A stretch of DNA of 64,000 nt from positions 7,068,001 to 7,132,000 of the forward strand of contig NC_070562.1 of assembly GCF_026914185.1 (NCBI RefSeq), written 5' to 3'. Positions 10,183 to 21,787 of this stretch are shown one piece after another (position 1 is the stretch's first letter; every line of letters begins with the position of its first letter). The position numbers and the translations under genes are program-made. Origin of the DNA: Puccinia triticina. Lineage: Eukaryota > Basidiomycota > Pucciniomycetes > Pucciniales > Pucciniaceae. Under the pieces are notes generated by a model, which saw nothing but the letters and a program-made list of their open reading frames with translations, had not been told where the DNA came from and ran no database searches.

Positions 10183-11391
10183 TGTTAAGTTTGGGTGCTC
10201 AAAGAAGTTTTGGACTGAGCTGATGCTCTGGGTTCAGACGCCAATGCGCACAAACAAGTCTAGATGGTCAGGAAGGCTCACGCTGATGCGCTGCAGCCTT
10301 AGCAGACCCAGGGTATTTTGGGGTGAAAATAAGAGCCCTATTTAAGCAAATCAGAAAATCGGCGCAGCTGCTCTATCCCGGTCCTCCCACAGGAGTGGTA
10401 ACATGGGGTCATCTCCGATGAAGTCATGCCACAATCAGCCCCAGGACCCCCAATCTGGATAGTGACCGCGAGTCCGCTCATCTGCTCGCACTGAATACAC
10501 TTATTCATGGGCTGCCGATCTCAGCCCGGCGCTTTTCCACAAAGGAAACACACACACCACCTTATGCGGAATATCATTCACAAAGCGTCTGACACCACGT
10601 AGTTTCAATTGGCCCTAGCCAGAGAGCCAGGATGAGCCCATACATTAAAGACACCGGCCCTCAGAGCCAAGCGACCAAGCATGATTCTTCACCGGCGTGC
10701 TGGTGCATACAACAGCTTAGCAAATAAAATACTGCTTGGCAAGCAGGTGCTGGGTAGCTGCTCTGTGGAAAGGTGTCCTCAACGGCGAGAACATCACCGA
10801 GGAGGAGGCTGCTCCGGCAAGCGGGTCTTTTCACTGCTTGCTGGGGAGGAATCTTTGTTGGAATCATCCCTGGCAAGCAGATCCCCACTCGCCCGGGAGG
10901 ATTCCTCATGTCCGAGGACCTTGCACCTTCTTGCTGAGAAATCTTCCTCAACAAGCAGGTACAAGTCATGGGGGGAATGGAACAAAATCCATCCCGCCAA
11001 GTACAAAGGTGTACCCGTTTGGAAAGCCCCCCCAGAAAGCAGTTACCATTTTTAACTGCTTGGAGGAATCTTCCTTGGAATCATGCGCCAGCGGAACAAT
11101 CCCCAAGTAATATGTACATGTACCCGCTTGCCCAAGATGATTCCCAGACCTTGGCAAGCAGGTGTAATTTTTATGCCCAAGAGGAAGCCTTCCGGGCAAG
11201 AAGGGGAAGCCATCACAAGGTCCTCACAAGGTCCTGCAACATTTCACGTCAAAGGTATCAACAGGTTTGAAGCAAGGAAAAGACACACAAAAATGATGAG
11301 CCCGGTATATTTTCCCACTGTCAATAAAGGCCAGAAATATTACCTTTGTCTGCTACTTTTACACTGACAAGTTATCACTAGCTTCACAGAC
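10183..11391. other. No gene recognised; probable Helitron interior
   Basis: Several open frames of 70-124 codons overlap on both strands, none with recognisable motifs. Lying directly upstream of the helicase relic, the stretch may be degraded Helitron sequence, but I cannot show this. Confidence 0.3.
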
Positions 11392-13389
11392 ATGGACACA
11401 ATCAACAGAGGGACCTATGACACTTACTGGAAAACAGCAGAGGTCCTCAGACTTGCATTGCTGCCAATGCTGGCACAAAACTGCAGGCTGGCAGACGGCA
11501 AAGCCCTACATCATTTTTTCTGCATCCTACTTATCCACAGCCCACTCTCAAACCCTCAAGAATTGTTGAGCCACATTGCTGTTGTGCTCTTGGATGACCT
11601 GCTGCACCAACTCCAAACGGTCTGCCAGGTCAAAAACCCCTCAGATCAACTTCACATCTTGCTCTGCTACTACCTACTGGCAAGGAAGCCTCAGAAGAGT
11701 GGAAAAACTCTTGCCGGTTGGACTCCATACCCCCGCTTCTGGGGAGGGGCAATTATTGAAAACACTATGCATGAAGAAGATCTCCAGTAAGGGGAGTGTG
11801 CAGACCTATTCCAAAAAATGTGACAAACCCTGAACCATAAAAAATGGATCATTGTTGACTTAGCTGTGCATTTGGCGGAAGCAAATGCTGCCAGCATGCT
11901 ATATGTGGATGAGCCCGGTGGGTGTGGCAAAACCTACACAATGAATGCTGTTATCCATTCCCTGAAAGCCATGCACATCCCCGCAGTAGTGATTTCATCC
12001 TCAGATGCTGCTTCCCTAATGTCAGTCAATGGTGCCACTGCCCACTCCCGGCTCAGATTTCCAATAGTAATCCACTCAACCAGCACCTTCATGTTTGCCC
12101 TTTGGTCTCAATGCGCTGAGGTATTGAAAGAGGCAGGTGTGATCATATGAGACAAGGTTTCAATGCAACATGACATGCTGTTGAGGTGGTTGCAGACCGC
12201 TTTCTTCAAGATCTTATGCAAGACGGCCAAACTTTTGGTGGCAAGTTAGTCATATTTGGGAGGGGGGGATTTCCAACAGATGCTCTTGGTTGTGCGCAAT
12301 GGAACTATCTTTGACCTGGAGGCAGCCTTCATGGTCACCTCATCTCTATGGGCCCATGTTATCAAGTTCTCCTTGACCAAGAACTTGAGGCTGAGTGGTG
12401 GTTCAGACTCTGCACTGACAGAGCTGAATGCTTCATTCTGCCATTGGCTACTGAACATTGGAAACAGTACCAGGCAGCACAAATATCATACCCCCCAGAC
12501 ACTGGACTTTGGAGACGTATATGCAAGCCTGACTGAGACAGCTGTTCCCAATCATTTTATAACCACCATGTACCCCAGTTCACCTCTGCACTCCCGAGAT
12601 TGAGCCACCAACGTCAAATATTACGGCTCACGTGTGATTTTGGTGTTGCTCAACCATCAATGATGTTTGTTCCCGGCACCTGCCTGGGAGATTTGTTGAG
12701 TTCCTCTCAATTGCACCCATGGCCACCAATATGAATGTGATCAATGAAGAGGAATCAGTGACAGCAGAAGTCCCCCACATCACCAGGCAAAAAAAAAATT
12801 ATCCTTTGCCTACAAGTGACATGAAATAGTAAAAAGGCCCCTTTTTACTTTGCTGTGTCACCTGCAGACAAGTGATCATTGTTTTTTTCCTGGTGTATGT
12901 TCTTGATCCCCGGCCTGCCAGAATCAACCCTCCAAATCAATTTTGCCATGCCCATAATCCTGCTCTGCAACCTTAACCTGGGAGCAGGACCAGACTATTG
13001 ATAGATGAGATTTCCCCTGGTGGGCTCAAGTGCACCATACTTACCAGATTGCATGTCAGCTCTACGTGCACCATCCCCAAGATCAAACTTATCCACAAAG
13101 CTAATGCCTCTAATGGTGTATTGTTCAGTTGGTTCTGATTCCAGGTTGCAATAGCATTTGCGCTCACAATCAACAAGTCCCAGGGCCAATCACTTGCGTA
13201 AAGTTCATGGTGTACCTCCCATACTCTGTTTTCAGCCATGGCCAACTGTATGTTGCCCTCTCCCAGGTAACATCCATCATGGCTCTCTCAATAGGGATTG
13301 TCACACAGCCAACACAGCCCAATTCCAAAATCAATATTTTTAACCTTGACGTGATCAGGAGGCACACAACTCACCCAGCACAAGCTTGA
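11392..13389 (+). pseudogene. Helitron PIF1-type helicase relic
   Basis: Pieces in several frames add up to a PIF1-like helicase. 11392-11790 resembles the region preceding the ATPase core. 11866-12150 has Walker A (DEPGGCGKTYTMNA) and the GATAHS-type motif (NGATAHSRLRFPI). After a stop (VII then TGA where a Trp is expected), DKVSMQHDM follows, then GGGDFQQMLLVVRNG and SLWAHVIKFSLTKNLRL. Near 13160-13290 is the C-terminal signature VFSHGQLYVALSQVTS. Stops, frame changes and missing segments make it non-functional. PIF1 helicases with this motif set are the C-terminal half of Helitron Rep-Hel proteins. No Rep domain was seen upstream. Confidence 0.8.
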
Positions 13390-13544
13390 GTGAACCAGAG
13401 ATCAGGATTCTTTGCACATGTATATACAATATGGGCCCTCAATGCTATTGGGGCCCAAGACCTGGAGCCAAATTGACCCCAGTTGCTCTCATCCATACCC
13501 TCACCCCTTTTCCTATCACTGATCGCACGGCGCTATTTACCACG

Positions 13545-13690
13545 GCCAGTTTTCAGTCACGGGCAACTGTATGTTGCCCTGTCCCGGGTAACGCCCGTCG
13601 TGGGTTTGTCGATTGGGATGGTTTGTGAGCCTATGGATGCCCCATCTGCGACTAACATTGTCAATCTCGACATCCTCAGACGGGCAGGCG
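13545..13690 (+). pseudogene. Second copy of the helicase C-terminal motif
   Basis: FSHGQLYVALSRVTP followed by VGLSIGMV and NIVNLDILRR repeats the C-terminal helicase segment found about 320 bp upstream (VFSHGQLYVALSQVTS...NIFNLDVIRR). This indicates a partial duplication or two overlapping Helitron remnants. Only this terminal piece is present. Confidence 0.7.
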
Positions 13691-13892
13691 ACGGAACCTT
13701 ACTAGCCAACCAAAGGTAGGCACACACGGTGAATCTCATGTCCCTATCCCATGATCAAACTTCCCCATTCTCTCTTATAATCATCATTCTTCACTTTGTA
13801 CATAATATTCTCAACCCTATGCGCTCTCCCAAAGATTGCATTGTACATTCCACTCAGGACCAATTCCCATTTCTTTCCCTTTCCCAAAGCTC

Positions 13893-13920
13893 GCGGCGGA
13901 TACGCCGCAATTTCCTCTAG
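13893..13920 (+). mobile_element. Helitron 3' terminus
   Basis: A perfect 6-bp hairpin GCGGCG-GATA-CGCCGC (13893-13908), eight bases, then CTAG (13917-13920) followed by T. This is the canonical Helitron 3' end (hairpin plus CTRR, inserted before T), in the right orientation 200 bp downstream of the helicase motif. The matching 5' TC end was not identified. Confidence 0.7.
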
Positions 13921-14262
13921 TACTTAGACTAAGAAACGAGCACAACACTACACAATATTTACACTAGAATTTTCACTATACACCGCAAACACTGCACAAC
14001 ACTTAACACTAATATAAACTTTCACTAAGCTTTTCTTCGGAGGATAAACTGATCTATGACTCTTTATAACTTTGTAACTAAAATATTGCGAGAAAAAATG
14101 CTCATAACCTAATAGAGTCTGACAATGGGAGAATGTATTTCAATAGAAATGAACAATGAGAATGGAATGAGAAATACAACAGGTGAAGAAAACATAAGCT
14201 ATATATATGTATATTTGTATGTAATAGTGTAGCGCTGTCAAGTTGAGGAAACATGGGAAAGT
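13921..14262. other. AT-rich spacer between Helitron and Gypsy, no gene seen
   Basis: Host or older DNA into which the Gypsy inserted; it ends with the AAAGT target copy (14258-14262). CTCATAACC at 14101-14109 resembles the Copia primer site but has no LTR next to it. Confidence 0.4.
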
Positions 14263-14728
14263 TGTAAGCACGAGGTATATGGGATAACGGAAAACTAAAG
14301 ACTTGCTAGCAGAATTTCCGGACCGGAGGTCTATTCCAGCTTAAGTTTGAGCTTGATAAGAATTGTTTGGGTTTTTAGTTTGGGCGCGTTGTCTTAGGAT
14401 AAAGAAGTTTGGTGAACTGAGTTTTATTTCTTGGAGAATATTTGAGAGTTGAAAATGGCAGTGATACAAAGATTTTGCCACGAGGAAAAGAGCTTCCTAG
14501 TAGCTACAACCTCTTATTTATAGACTACAGCCAGATGAAGAAATTTCCAGAACTGAGTACAAGAAACTTTAACATGAAGAAGAATCTGAAAGGAAAAGAA
14601 AAGGAAGGAACAATGAGGAATTTCCTAGAACCTGAATTATGCACTTCTCGAAATTTCCCTATTGAATATTGAGTTTTGATGGCCCTGGGAAATTGTTCCT
14701 GCATAAAGTTTGACATCAGTTTGTTACA
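14263..14728 (-). repeat. Gypsy 3' LTR
   Basis: 466-bp partner of the 5' LTR, with four base differences (two A/G or C/T transitions and two transversions seen by eye). The same TATA box is present near 14515-14522. Confidence 0.95.
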
Positions 14729-14744
14729 AAACATGACTGACCTA

Positions 14745-17700
14745 TTAGGTTCCTTTCTTCTTGGGGTCTTGAGATTGTCGCCATTGCGCAAGGTATTGCT
14801 GCAAAAAATGCTGGAAATAAGCCGGAATATGATCTTCAAAGACCCAAGTGTCCTCCCCCGGTGTTGAGTTTCGCCATCTTAGTAAAAAATCAAACTTACC
14901 TTTCCGAGTCTTACCTTTTACCGGTCGCGCATCTAGAATCTGATACAAATTTGACCAATCCACTATGTGACCCGAATTGTAATAGGTATCCTTGACTCCT
15001 TCTAAAGTCCCTCGACCAGCTACCTGACTTGGAGGATTATATCTTGTCAACAGAGATACATTAAATACCGGGTGCAACTTGGGGTATTCCCGTGTGATGT
15101 CTAACCGAACCGCATTCTCTCCTACCATCTCAATAACCTTAAAGGGGCCAATATACCTGTAATCAAGCTTTGCATTGATTCGACGGCTTTGAATAAATTT
15201 CCAAAGAAGTAAGACCAAGTCTCCTGGTTGATATTGAGTAGATGGCTTCTTGTGTGCGTCATGATAAAGAGCTTGTCGCCGCTTAGCCTGAGTTAAACAC
15301 TCAATTGCTTTCTCTTGAATTTCCTGTAAATCCTCGATAAAATTGTCTAACGGTCGGATGCCTGAATTTTCTGTTAAAGTACTAAACTTGGGATGAAAAC
15401 CATTAGCAAAGAAAAACGGGGATGTACCCAGTGAAGCTGAGTCTAAGTTGTTTATAGAAAACTCAGCAATGTCCAATATTTTTACCCAATTATCTTGGTA
15501 GTATGAACAAAAGTGGCGCAAATAATCCTCAAGGACCTGATTCATACGCTCTGTTTGTCCATCTGTCTGGGGATGATAGGCAGTGGAAAACCCTGGGGTG
15601 ATACGCAATATGCGCATAAGAGATCGCCAGAATTCACTTACAAAAGTAGATCCTCTATCCGAAATGATCTTTTCTGGAATGCCATGTAATCTAAAAATAT
15701 TAGACCTGAAAAGATGAGCTAATTGTTCAGCTGTATATGTTTCTTTACAGGGAACAAAATGAGTCATTACTGAGTAGATCTACTACCACCATGATAGAAT
15801 CAAATCCCCCTGAAACCGGTAATTTGGTAATAAAATCCATCCCAATTACACTCCAAGGACGGTGAGGAACTGGAAGGGGGTTTAACGTTCCTTCTGGATT
15901 GTGCCGCCTAGCTTTAACACGCTGGCAAGAATCACAAGACTTCACGTACTGAATAACATCCTTCCAAATCCCTGGCCACGAAAAAGAGCGAGTAATCAAA
16001 GACAGGGTTCTTGCAATTCCCGGATGTCCCACCGTTGGTGCATCATGAAAGAGCTGAATTAGACGGGTGCGATGGGAGGCCGGGACATAGATTCGATCCT
16101 GAAACCAAAGAATGCTATCACGTTCTACTAACTCTTCTCGTTCCTCTTGACTGACCTTGTCATAACTCTTAGCAAAATGTTCTATGACTTCCTTTTTCGG
16201 ACGCTGAAAATGAAGATCGTAAAGATTAAAAGACAAACTAGGAGTGTTTCCATCCACATCGTTGACTGAGACCATCCGACGCGCTATTGCCTGCGAAGGA
16301 ATTAGTGGTCCATCGCCCACATAATCCGGCCGCCGACTGGGAGCATCTGCCGGGTTTGCCTTACCTGAAATGTGATAAATAGCCATGTTAAATCCATCCA
16401 AGATGGATGCCCACCGGGCCTGCTTAGGGGTCAACTTCTTTGCTGTTATAAAATGACGCAAGTTTGCATGGTCTGAATAAACACGGACCGGCTCCTTAGT
16501 GCCCATGAGCCATGCTCTCCATTGCTCAAAAGCAGAGACTATGGCTAATAACTCGAGATCAAAGATGGACCACCCCCGCTCCCTATCGGTTAGCTTCCTA
16601 GAATAAAAACTCACCGGATGCAACTTCCCCAACTGATCCGGTTGACTTAACACCGCGGCTATGGCATATCCGGAGCTGTCAACATGAACCACCCTGGGGA
16701 GTTGAAAATCAAAGTGGCGGAGAAGGGGTGCTGACGAAAAACACTTCTTAAGAGCAAGGAATGCTGAACGGGGTCCTACTTTTTGAATATTTATTGGAGT
16801 GAACTGCCCTTCCTTTGTCAGTTCCGTCAAAGGACGGGCTAAGCCTGAGAACTTTGGAATGAATCTACGATAAAAATTACAGAAACCTAGGAAGCGACGG
16901 AGTTGCCTTAAACTATCCGGAAGCGGCCAATCCAGGATGGTAGACAACTTTTCCTCATCCATTCGCAAACCCTCATTAGAAATGACAAACCCTAGAAACT
17001 TGACCAATGACTGAAAAAATTGGCACTTGCAATAAGATGCCTTCAAAGAGTATTGTTGAAGTTTGCCCAATACATTTTGTAAATCTATAGAATGCTGTTC
17101 ACAAGTCTTGGAAAAAACCAAAATGTCATCAATATAAACAAAGCAGCAAACATCTAAATACTCACAAAGGCAGTGCTGAATGAACCGCTGAAAAATCGCT
17201 GGTGCGTTGGCAAGACCAAACGGCATAACACAGTATTCAAATAAACCCCACGGGGTCCGGAACGCTGTTTTCCACTCGTGTCCCGGTGCCACTCGGAGTA
17301 GATTAAAAGCCGATTTGAGATCAATCTTAGAAAGATATTTACAGCCTGACAGGCTGTTGAGCAAGTTAGCCACAACGGGTAAAGGATAGGAATCTCGTAC
17401 CGTGATTGAATTCAATTGCCTATAATCAACACAAGGCCGGTCCTCCTTTCCAGGAGTCTTGACAAAAAAAATGGGTGCTCCGGCTGGAGAGGAGGATTCC
17501 CGAATGAAGCCCTTAGCCAAGAGATCATCGACGTACCGTCTAAGTTGCCTGTTTTCTTGTTCACTCAAATGATACATGCCGACAAACGGAGGTGTAGAGT
17601 TTGGTTTAAGATTGATCTCGCAATCATACCCCTCTTGATGGGGTGGTAAGCAACTCAAAGCATCAGTCACAAAAACATCGCTATATTTCTTGAGCTCATA

Positions 17701-19707
17701 GGGAAGATCAGGGGTGGAAGATATCTCAGACAGTTTTAAGGAGTTAGGAACAAGAAGACTTCTGGGGGAGCCCCCTACAAATAAGTGATGTTTAGCAAGC
17801 CATGGGAGTCCAAGTATGACATCGGCTGAAGCCAAGTCGGTAACAAATAATAAGACTGGAAAACAAGAAGGGAGTTTAAGAAACGGGAATTGCAGATGAC
17901 CTTTCCAGCAGAAATATATGGTGCCGGACTTAGCCAAGGTTCCATCGAATCCTCGGCATTGGATAGGTTGAGCGAGTTTGGTCAGGTGAAGATAGTTCCT
18001 ACGGGCAAATTTAAAGTCAACAAAAGACGCAGAGGCACCGGAATCAAATAGAACGGAAGCCTCTGTGGAACCCTGACCCGCATTTTTAATGAAAGCCTTT
18101 AAAATAGGGCGAGAAGAAGGGAAAGGGATTGTAAAGAAAGAGTTTAAAGACTCACAGAAAGCATCCCCATCAACTTCCATCTCCTCAATAGCCTGTTCGA
18201 GGCAATAGTCCGCCAAACTGAGGGGAGGGATGTGGTCCAAAGTGACCCTACTGGTAGAAGCCGCGGACGAATCGGCAGCAGTGGCGGATGAACCGGCAGA
18301 AGAGGTTTGGCAAGAGTCAGCAGAGGGCAGAGTTAGAGAAGGGGCTGGGACTGGGGCAGTTCGGTGGGTTTTGATCTGGGACACTGAATATTTGGAGTTT
18401 TGAGGGGAAGACCATCGACAAAAGAGTTCGAGTTTTTGTTTAATATCCATATGTTTGTCGCTAGGGAGGATGCATCCGCGGAGTTTCTTGTGAGCTTCAT
18501 CGAATTGTTGACCGCAACGTTGACAGATACCTCGTTGAACACAGAGGCTTCGAAATTTGGGAAAAGTGAACGCTTCGTCAGAAGAGATTGCATCAAGGTC
18601 CATGGGGACCACACCATTGGGTACGCGAGCCGGAGGTGGTGGTGGTGGTGGTGGATTCGGGCGATATTGAGGGGGACGGCGATGTATAGAGGGAAGTGAG
18701 CCAGAATCAATAGAAGAGATTTTGTCTTGAGCTTCAGCCGCCAAAACAGCCAAAACCTGTTTTGCCTTGAGGGTAGTTGCGCTCTTCCAGTCGTTGCGCA
18801 TGACCGCAATCTTCAAGACCTTTGGGTTCAAGGCCTGTTCATAGATGTCACAACGCGATTCTTCGGTCAAATCAACAGCGTAGGCTAAGGATCGGAAAAG
18901 CGCATTGAATTCTTCAATGGTTCGGTTGCCCTGTTTGAAAGCAAAGAGTCGTTTCTTCGCTTCTTCACCGTCGTGCTTGTTGTTGAAGACCTCCTCCAAG
19001 TGAGATAAGAAGGACTTTGCCGATGACAAGACGTCAAGAACATAAGGATCCTCGACCGATGCCGACTCCGTTGGAAGATTCTGAGTTTGAGCGTTCTCAA
19101 ATAAAAGCGCCATCCACCAATTGTAGGCCGGAACATTTTTGCCTAGATTGCCGTTGGGGTGTCGGAAATGGCGAACGATCCAATTGATCTTTGATTTTTC
19201 GGAGGGGAAACAGTGACCTTTCTCTTGCAACTTTTCACGGATGAAATAAACAAAGCGTTTCGTTTCCTTGGTATTTCCCGTGAATTGGGCATATTGGAGT
19301 TCGGGGACCTCTTGAGTGGTGCCAGTTGGAGTACGAGCCATTTTGACAAGTTGAGCGTAATTTTGCTGGATTGCAGTGCGATTATTTTTGATGGACTGAT
19401 GGATGTTGTTTATGGTGTGTTGGATTCGATTGACCTCGTTGTTGAAACTGAGCTTGAGTTGAACGAAATCGGAGTACAAAGTCTTCATACTGTTGATGTC
19501 CTTGATGTCTTCGGCCAGATTGTCGAAAGAAGTCTTGATGACCTTTAACTGATCAAAAAGCGAATCAAGGTCGACGTGGTGGTTGGAGTTATTGACTTTG
19601 AGAGAGGAGAGTTGTTCGGAGAGCTGTGCCACTTTGATTTTGAGCGGAGTCCAAGAGTCAACGGGGCCAATAAAGGGGGAATTAGGATTGGGGCCGGTGG
19701 AAGACAT
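14745..19707 (-). pseudogene. Gypsy Gag-Pol with chromodomain, one frameshift
   Basis: Frame 1 (19707-15745, 1320 codons): Gag (about 110-330) with a Cys-rich segment GICQRCGQ near 410; protease FDSGAS (about 560); reverse transcriptase with YIDD (CFVYIDDILVFS, about 860); RNase H (HVDSSGYA, FDLELLA, YSDHANL); integrase zinc finger (GHPG...CDSCQRVK) and the first catalytic Asp (GMDFITKL). The frame is lost at VVVDLLS. Frame 2 (from about 15767 to 14745) resumes at MTHFVPC with the remaining catalytic residues (SDRGSTF, GQTERMNQ) and a C-terminal chromodomain-like stretch (FDFLLRWRNS, EDTWVFEDHI). Compared with the expected DRLTKMTHF pattern, two bases appear to be missing between AGT and ATG. 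As it stands the integrase is broken, so this copy is probably non-autonomous unless the site is recoded. Confidence 0.92.
14748..14761 (-). other. Gypsy candidate polypurine tract
   Basis: AAGAAGAAAGGAAC on the minus strand is purine-rich and lies about 20 bp before the 3' LTR, overlapping the end of the pol frame. The distance is greater than usual, so the exact tract is uncertain. Confidence 0.4.
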
Positions 19708-19732
19708 GATGATACCGGCTAAAAAAATTGAG

Positions 19733-19742
19733 GTGGCAAAAT
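19733..19742 (-). other. Gypsy self-priming primer-binding site
   Basis: Three bases inside the 5' LTR the minus strand reads ATTTTGCCAC. It is perfectly complementary over 10 nt to GTGGCAAAAT inside the LTR (19964-19955), downstream of the TATA box. No TGG complementary to a tRNA CCA end is present at the LTR boundary. Tf1/sushi-type elements prime by folding the RNA 5' end onto the primer site, and this layout matches. Confidence 0.65.
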
Positions 19743-19745
19743 GAT

Positions 19746-20211
19746 TGTAAGCCCGAGGTATATGGGATAACGGAAAACTAAAGACTTGCTAGCAGAATTT
19801 CCGGACCGGAGGTCTATTCCAGCTTAAGTTTGAGCTTGATAAGAATTGTTTGGGTTTTTAGTTTGGGCGCGTTGTCTTAGGATAAAGAAGTTTGGTGAAC
19901 TGAGTTTTATTTCTTGGAGAATATTTGAGAGTTGAAAATGGCAGTGATACAAAGATTTTGCCACGAGGAAAAGAGCTTCCTAGTAGCTACAACCTCTTAT
20001 TTATAGACTACAACCAGATGAAGAAATTTCCAGAACTGAGTACAAGAAACTTTAACATGAAGAAGAATCTGAAAGGAAAAGAAAAGGAAGGAACAATGAG
20101 GAATTTCCTAGAACCTGAATTATGCACTTCTTGAAATTTCCCTATTGAATATTGAGTTTTGATGGCCCTGGGAAATTGTTCCTGCATAAAGTTTCACATC
20201 AGTTTGTTACA
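19746..20211 (-). repeat. Gypsy 5' LTR
   Basis: 466 bp, TGTAACAAAC...GGGCTTACA on the coding strand. It contains a TATA box (TATAAATA, 20005-19998) and, 34 bp after it, the GTGGCAAAAT segment (19964-19955) complementary to the primer site. Confidence 0.95.
19998..20005 (-). promoter_or_regulatory. Gypsy LTR TATA box
   Basis: TATAAATA on the minus strand within the 5' LTR. A start site 30-45 bp downstream would place the RNA 5' end at or just before the GTGGCAAAAT segment that can pair with the primer site. Confidence 0.6.
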
Positions 20212-20317
20212 AAAGTCCCATGTCTATGGTAAGTCATGACAGTACCATGACAGTGTGGGATGGAACGTAATGCTACATTACGTAACAGACTACAACACTC
20301 CGCAGTACGGTACACCT

Positions 20318-20928
20318 CGATGACCGGTCGGTGCCGGCCATCGAGGGGTCTCTCACCTCCCGATGACCGGTCGGACCGGCCATCAAGGGGTCTCACCCCT
20401 CTCAATGGCCGGTCAGTACCGGTCATCGAGGGGTCTCACACCTCTCGATGATCGGTCGGACCGGCCATCAAGGGGTCTCATCGCTCTCGATCACCGGTCG
20501 GACCGGCCATCGAGGAGTCTCACACCTCTCGGTGACCGGTCGGACCGGCCATCGAGGGGTCTCTCACCTCCCGATGACCAGTCGGGCCGGCCATCGAGGG
20601 GTCTACCGTCTCTCACCTCTCAATGGCCGGTCAGTACCGGTCATCAAAGGGTCTCATTGCTCTCGATGACCGGTCGGACCGGCCATCGAGGGGTCTCTCA
20701 CCTCCCGATGACCGGTCGGGCCGGCCATCAAGGGGTCTCACACCTCTCGATGACCGGTCAGTACCGGTCATGGAGGGGTCTCATTGCTCTCGATGACCGG
20801 TCGGACCGGCCATCGAGGGGTCTCATAGCTCTCGATGGCCGGTTGGTACCGATCATCAAGGGGACTTCGCAGTACAGTACACCTCGATGACCGGTCGGTG
20901 CCGGCCATCAAGGGGTCTCTCACCTCCC
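20318..20928. repeat. Minisatellite of 14 hairpin units (about 43 bp each)
   Basis: Fourteen imperfect copies of a unit like CGATGACCGGTCGGACCGGC plus CATCGAGGGGTCTC and a short variable tail. Each unit contains a near-perfect inverted repeat (GATGACCGG / CCGGYCATC), and in several units the arms change together (TACCGGTC types). The block is bracketed by a direct repeat, CGCAGTACRGTACACCT at about 20301-20317 and 20869-20885, the second lying before the last unit. Long open frames across it (up to 175 codons) arise from the repeat itself. It begins about 100 bp from the Gypsy right end. Confidence 0.9.
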
Positions 20929-21760
20929 AATGATAACAAGTAGTATAAAATCACTATGCTGACCACTGAAATAGTGGAAAAAAGTGGTAAAAACTGCTGA
21001 AGTAGCAATTTTTGGTTGCTAAACGTACCAAGAGCTGAAGTTGTGGAATTAGCACTGCACTGAGTGCTGAAAAGCCACGATTTCCACTAATCTCTGCTCT
21101 TCAGTGCACCAGAGGTGCTCTCTGCGCTCTGGACACCATTAACAGCAAAGGGGACTTGGTGGCCAATAGCGCTGCGGCATAGTGCACTATTAGCACTATT
21201 CTCAGTGTAAGGTAACTTAAAGCGCTGCAAAAAGAAACTTCAGAGGCCAAAAGTGTAGCAGTGTGGTGCGCTGTCCACACGATTTCAGCAAAAAGCCACT
21301 AAAAGCGGTAGAAAGTGTGTCCTAATGTTGTCTGCTTTTGCTGCACTGTTTTGTAGTAAAAGCAGGAGAGGTCAAAATACAAGTAGCAATTTTTCCATTT
21401 CTCTAGCGTGGTTTGCCGCTACTGCTATCACTAATAGGCACCAGGAATAGTAGGTCCCCGCTATGCTGCGCTATTTGGCTCCTTTTTGTAGAGTAGCATA
21501 GCCTTTGCATTGTTGATCAAGGCCACATGCTTCAAAGCTATTGGTAAGTTACTAAGTATCTCATGTAAATAAAACAACTACATGGTACTTGATTTTGCAC
21601 AGATATTGGAGTTACCCCTCTCACATGATTTTTTATGTGCTAAATCAATCTGACTGAGAGTGTAAAATTGAAATTCCAGGATCTAGCCAGCTTTGACACT
21701 ATTGTGAGCTAAAGAATGTGACTGCCCTGTCAAGGGGGGAGAATCCAGGTTTGGGGTTTG
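20929..21760. other. AT-rich region with short dispersed words, no gene seen
   Basis: Words such as GCTGAAGTAGC and ACTATTAGCACT recur irregularly. A similar texture occurs at 45.95-46.65 kb. I could not define an element or a coding frame. Confidence 0.35.
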
Positions 21761-21761
21761 C

Positions 21762-21787
21762 AGTGGCGAAGCCGCCTTGGCCTCTGG
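21762..21787 (+). mobile_element. Helitron-like 3' terminus
   Basis: GTGGC-GAA-GCCGC hairpin, then CTTGG and CCTCTGG (CTGG at 21784-21787) followed by T. It matches the terminus ending at 497 almost base for base, and the CCTCTRG end matches all three Helitron ends in the window. The start of this insertion upstream was not found. Confidence 0.45.

Larger units (their letters stand above)
14263..20211 (-). mobile_element. Full-length Ty3/Gypsy chromovirus
   Basis: A 5,949-bp element with 466-bp LTRs (14263-14728, 19746-20211) and target duplication AAAGT (14258-14262 and 20212-20216). I counted four substitutions between the LTRs (about 0.9%), so the insertion is young. The gag-pol frame opens 39 bp inside the 5' LTR and runs to 14745, with one frameshift near 15755-15767. 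The integrase ends in a chromodomain-like segment, placing it among chromoviruses. Priming appears to be by self-complementarity, not tRNA. Confidence 0.97.

Noticed and set aside
14101..14115. CTCATAACC resembling the half-tRNA primer site
   Set aside because: No LTR edge next to it and no internal element sequence.
20363..20890. 175-codon frame with HQGVS/RSSRGL repeats
   Set aside because: It is the translation of the 43-bp minisatellite; several frames are open for the same reason.
20929..21700. CRISPR-like or satellite array from recurring short words
   Set aside because: Words recur irregularly with no constant spacer or unit length; the genome is also eukaryotic.
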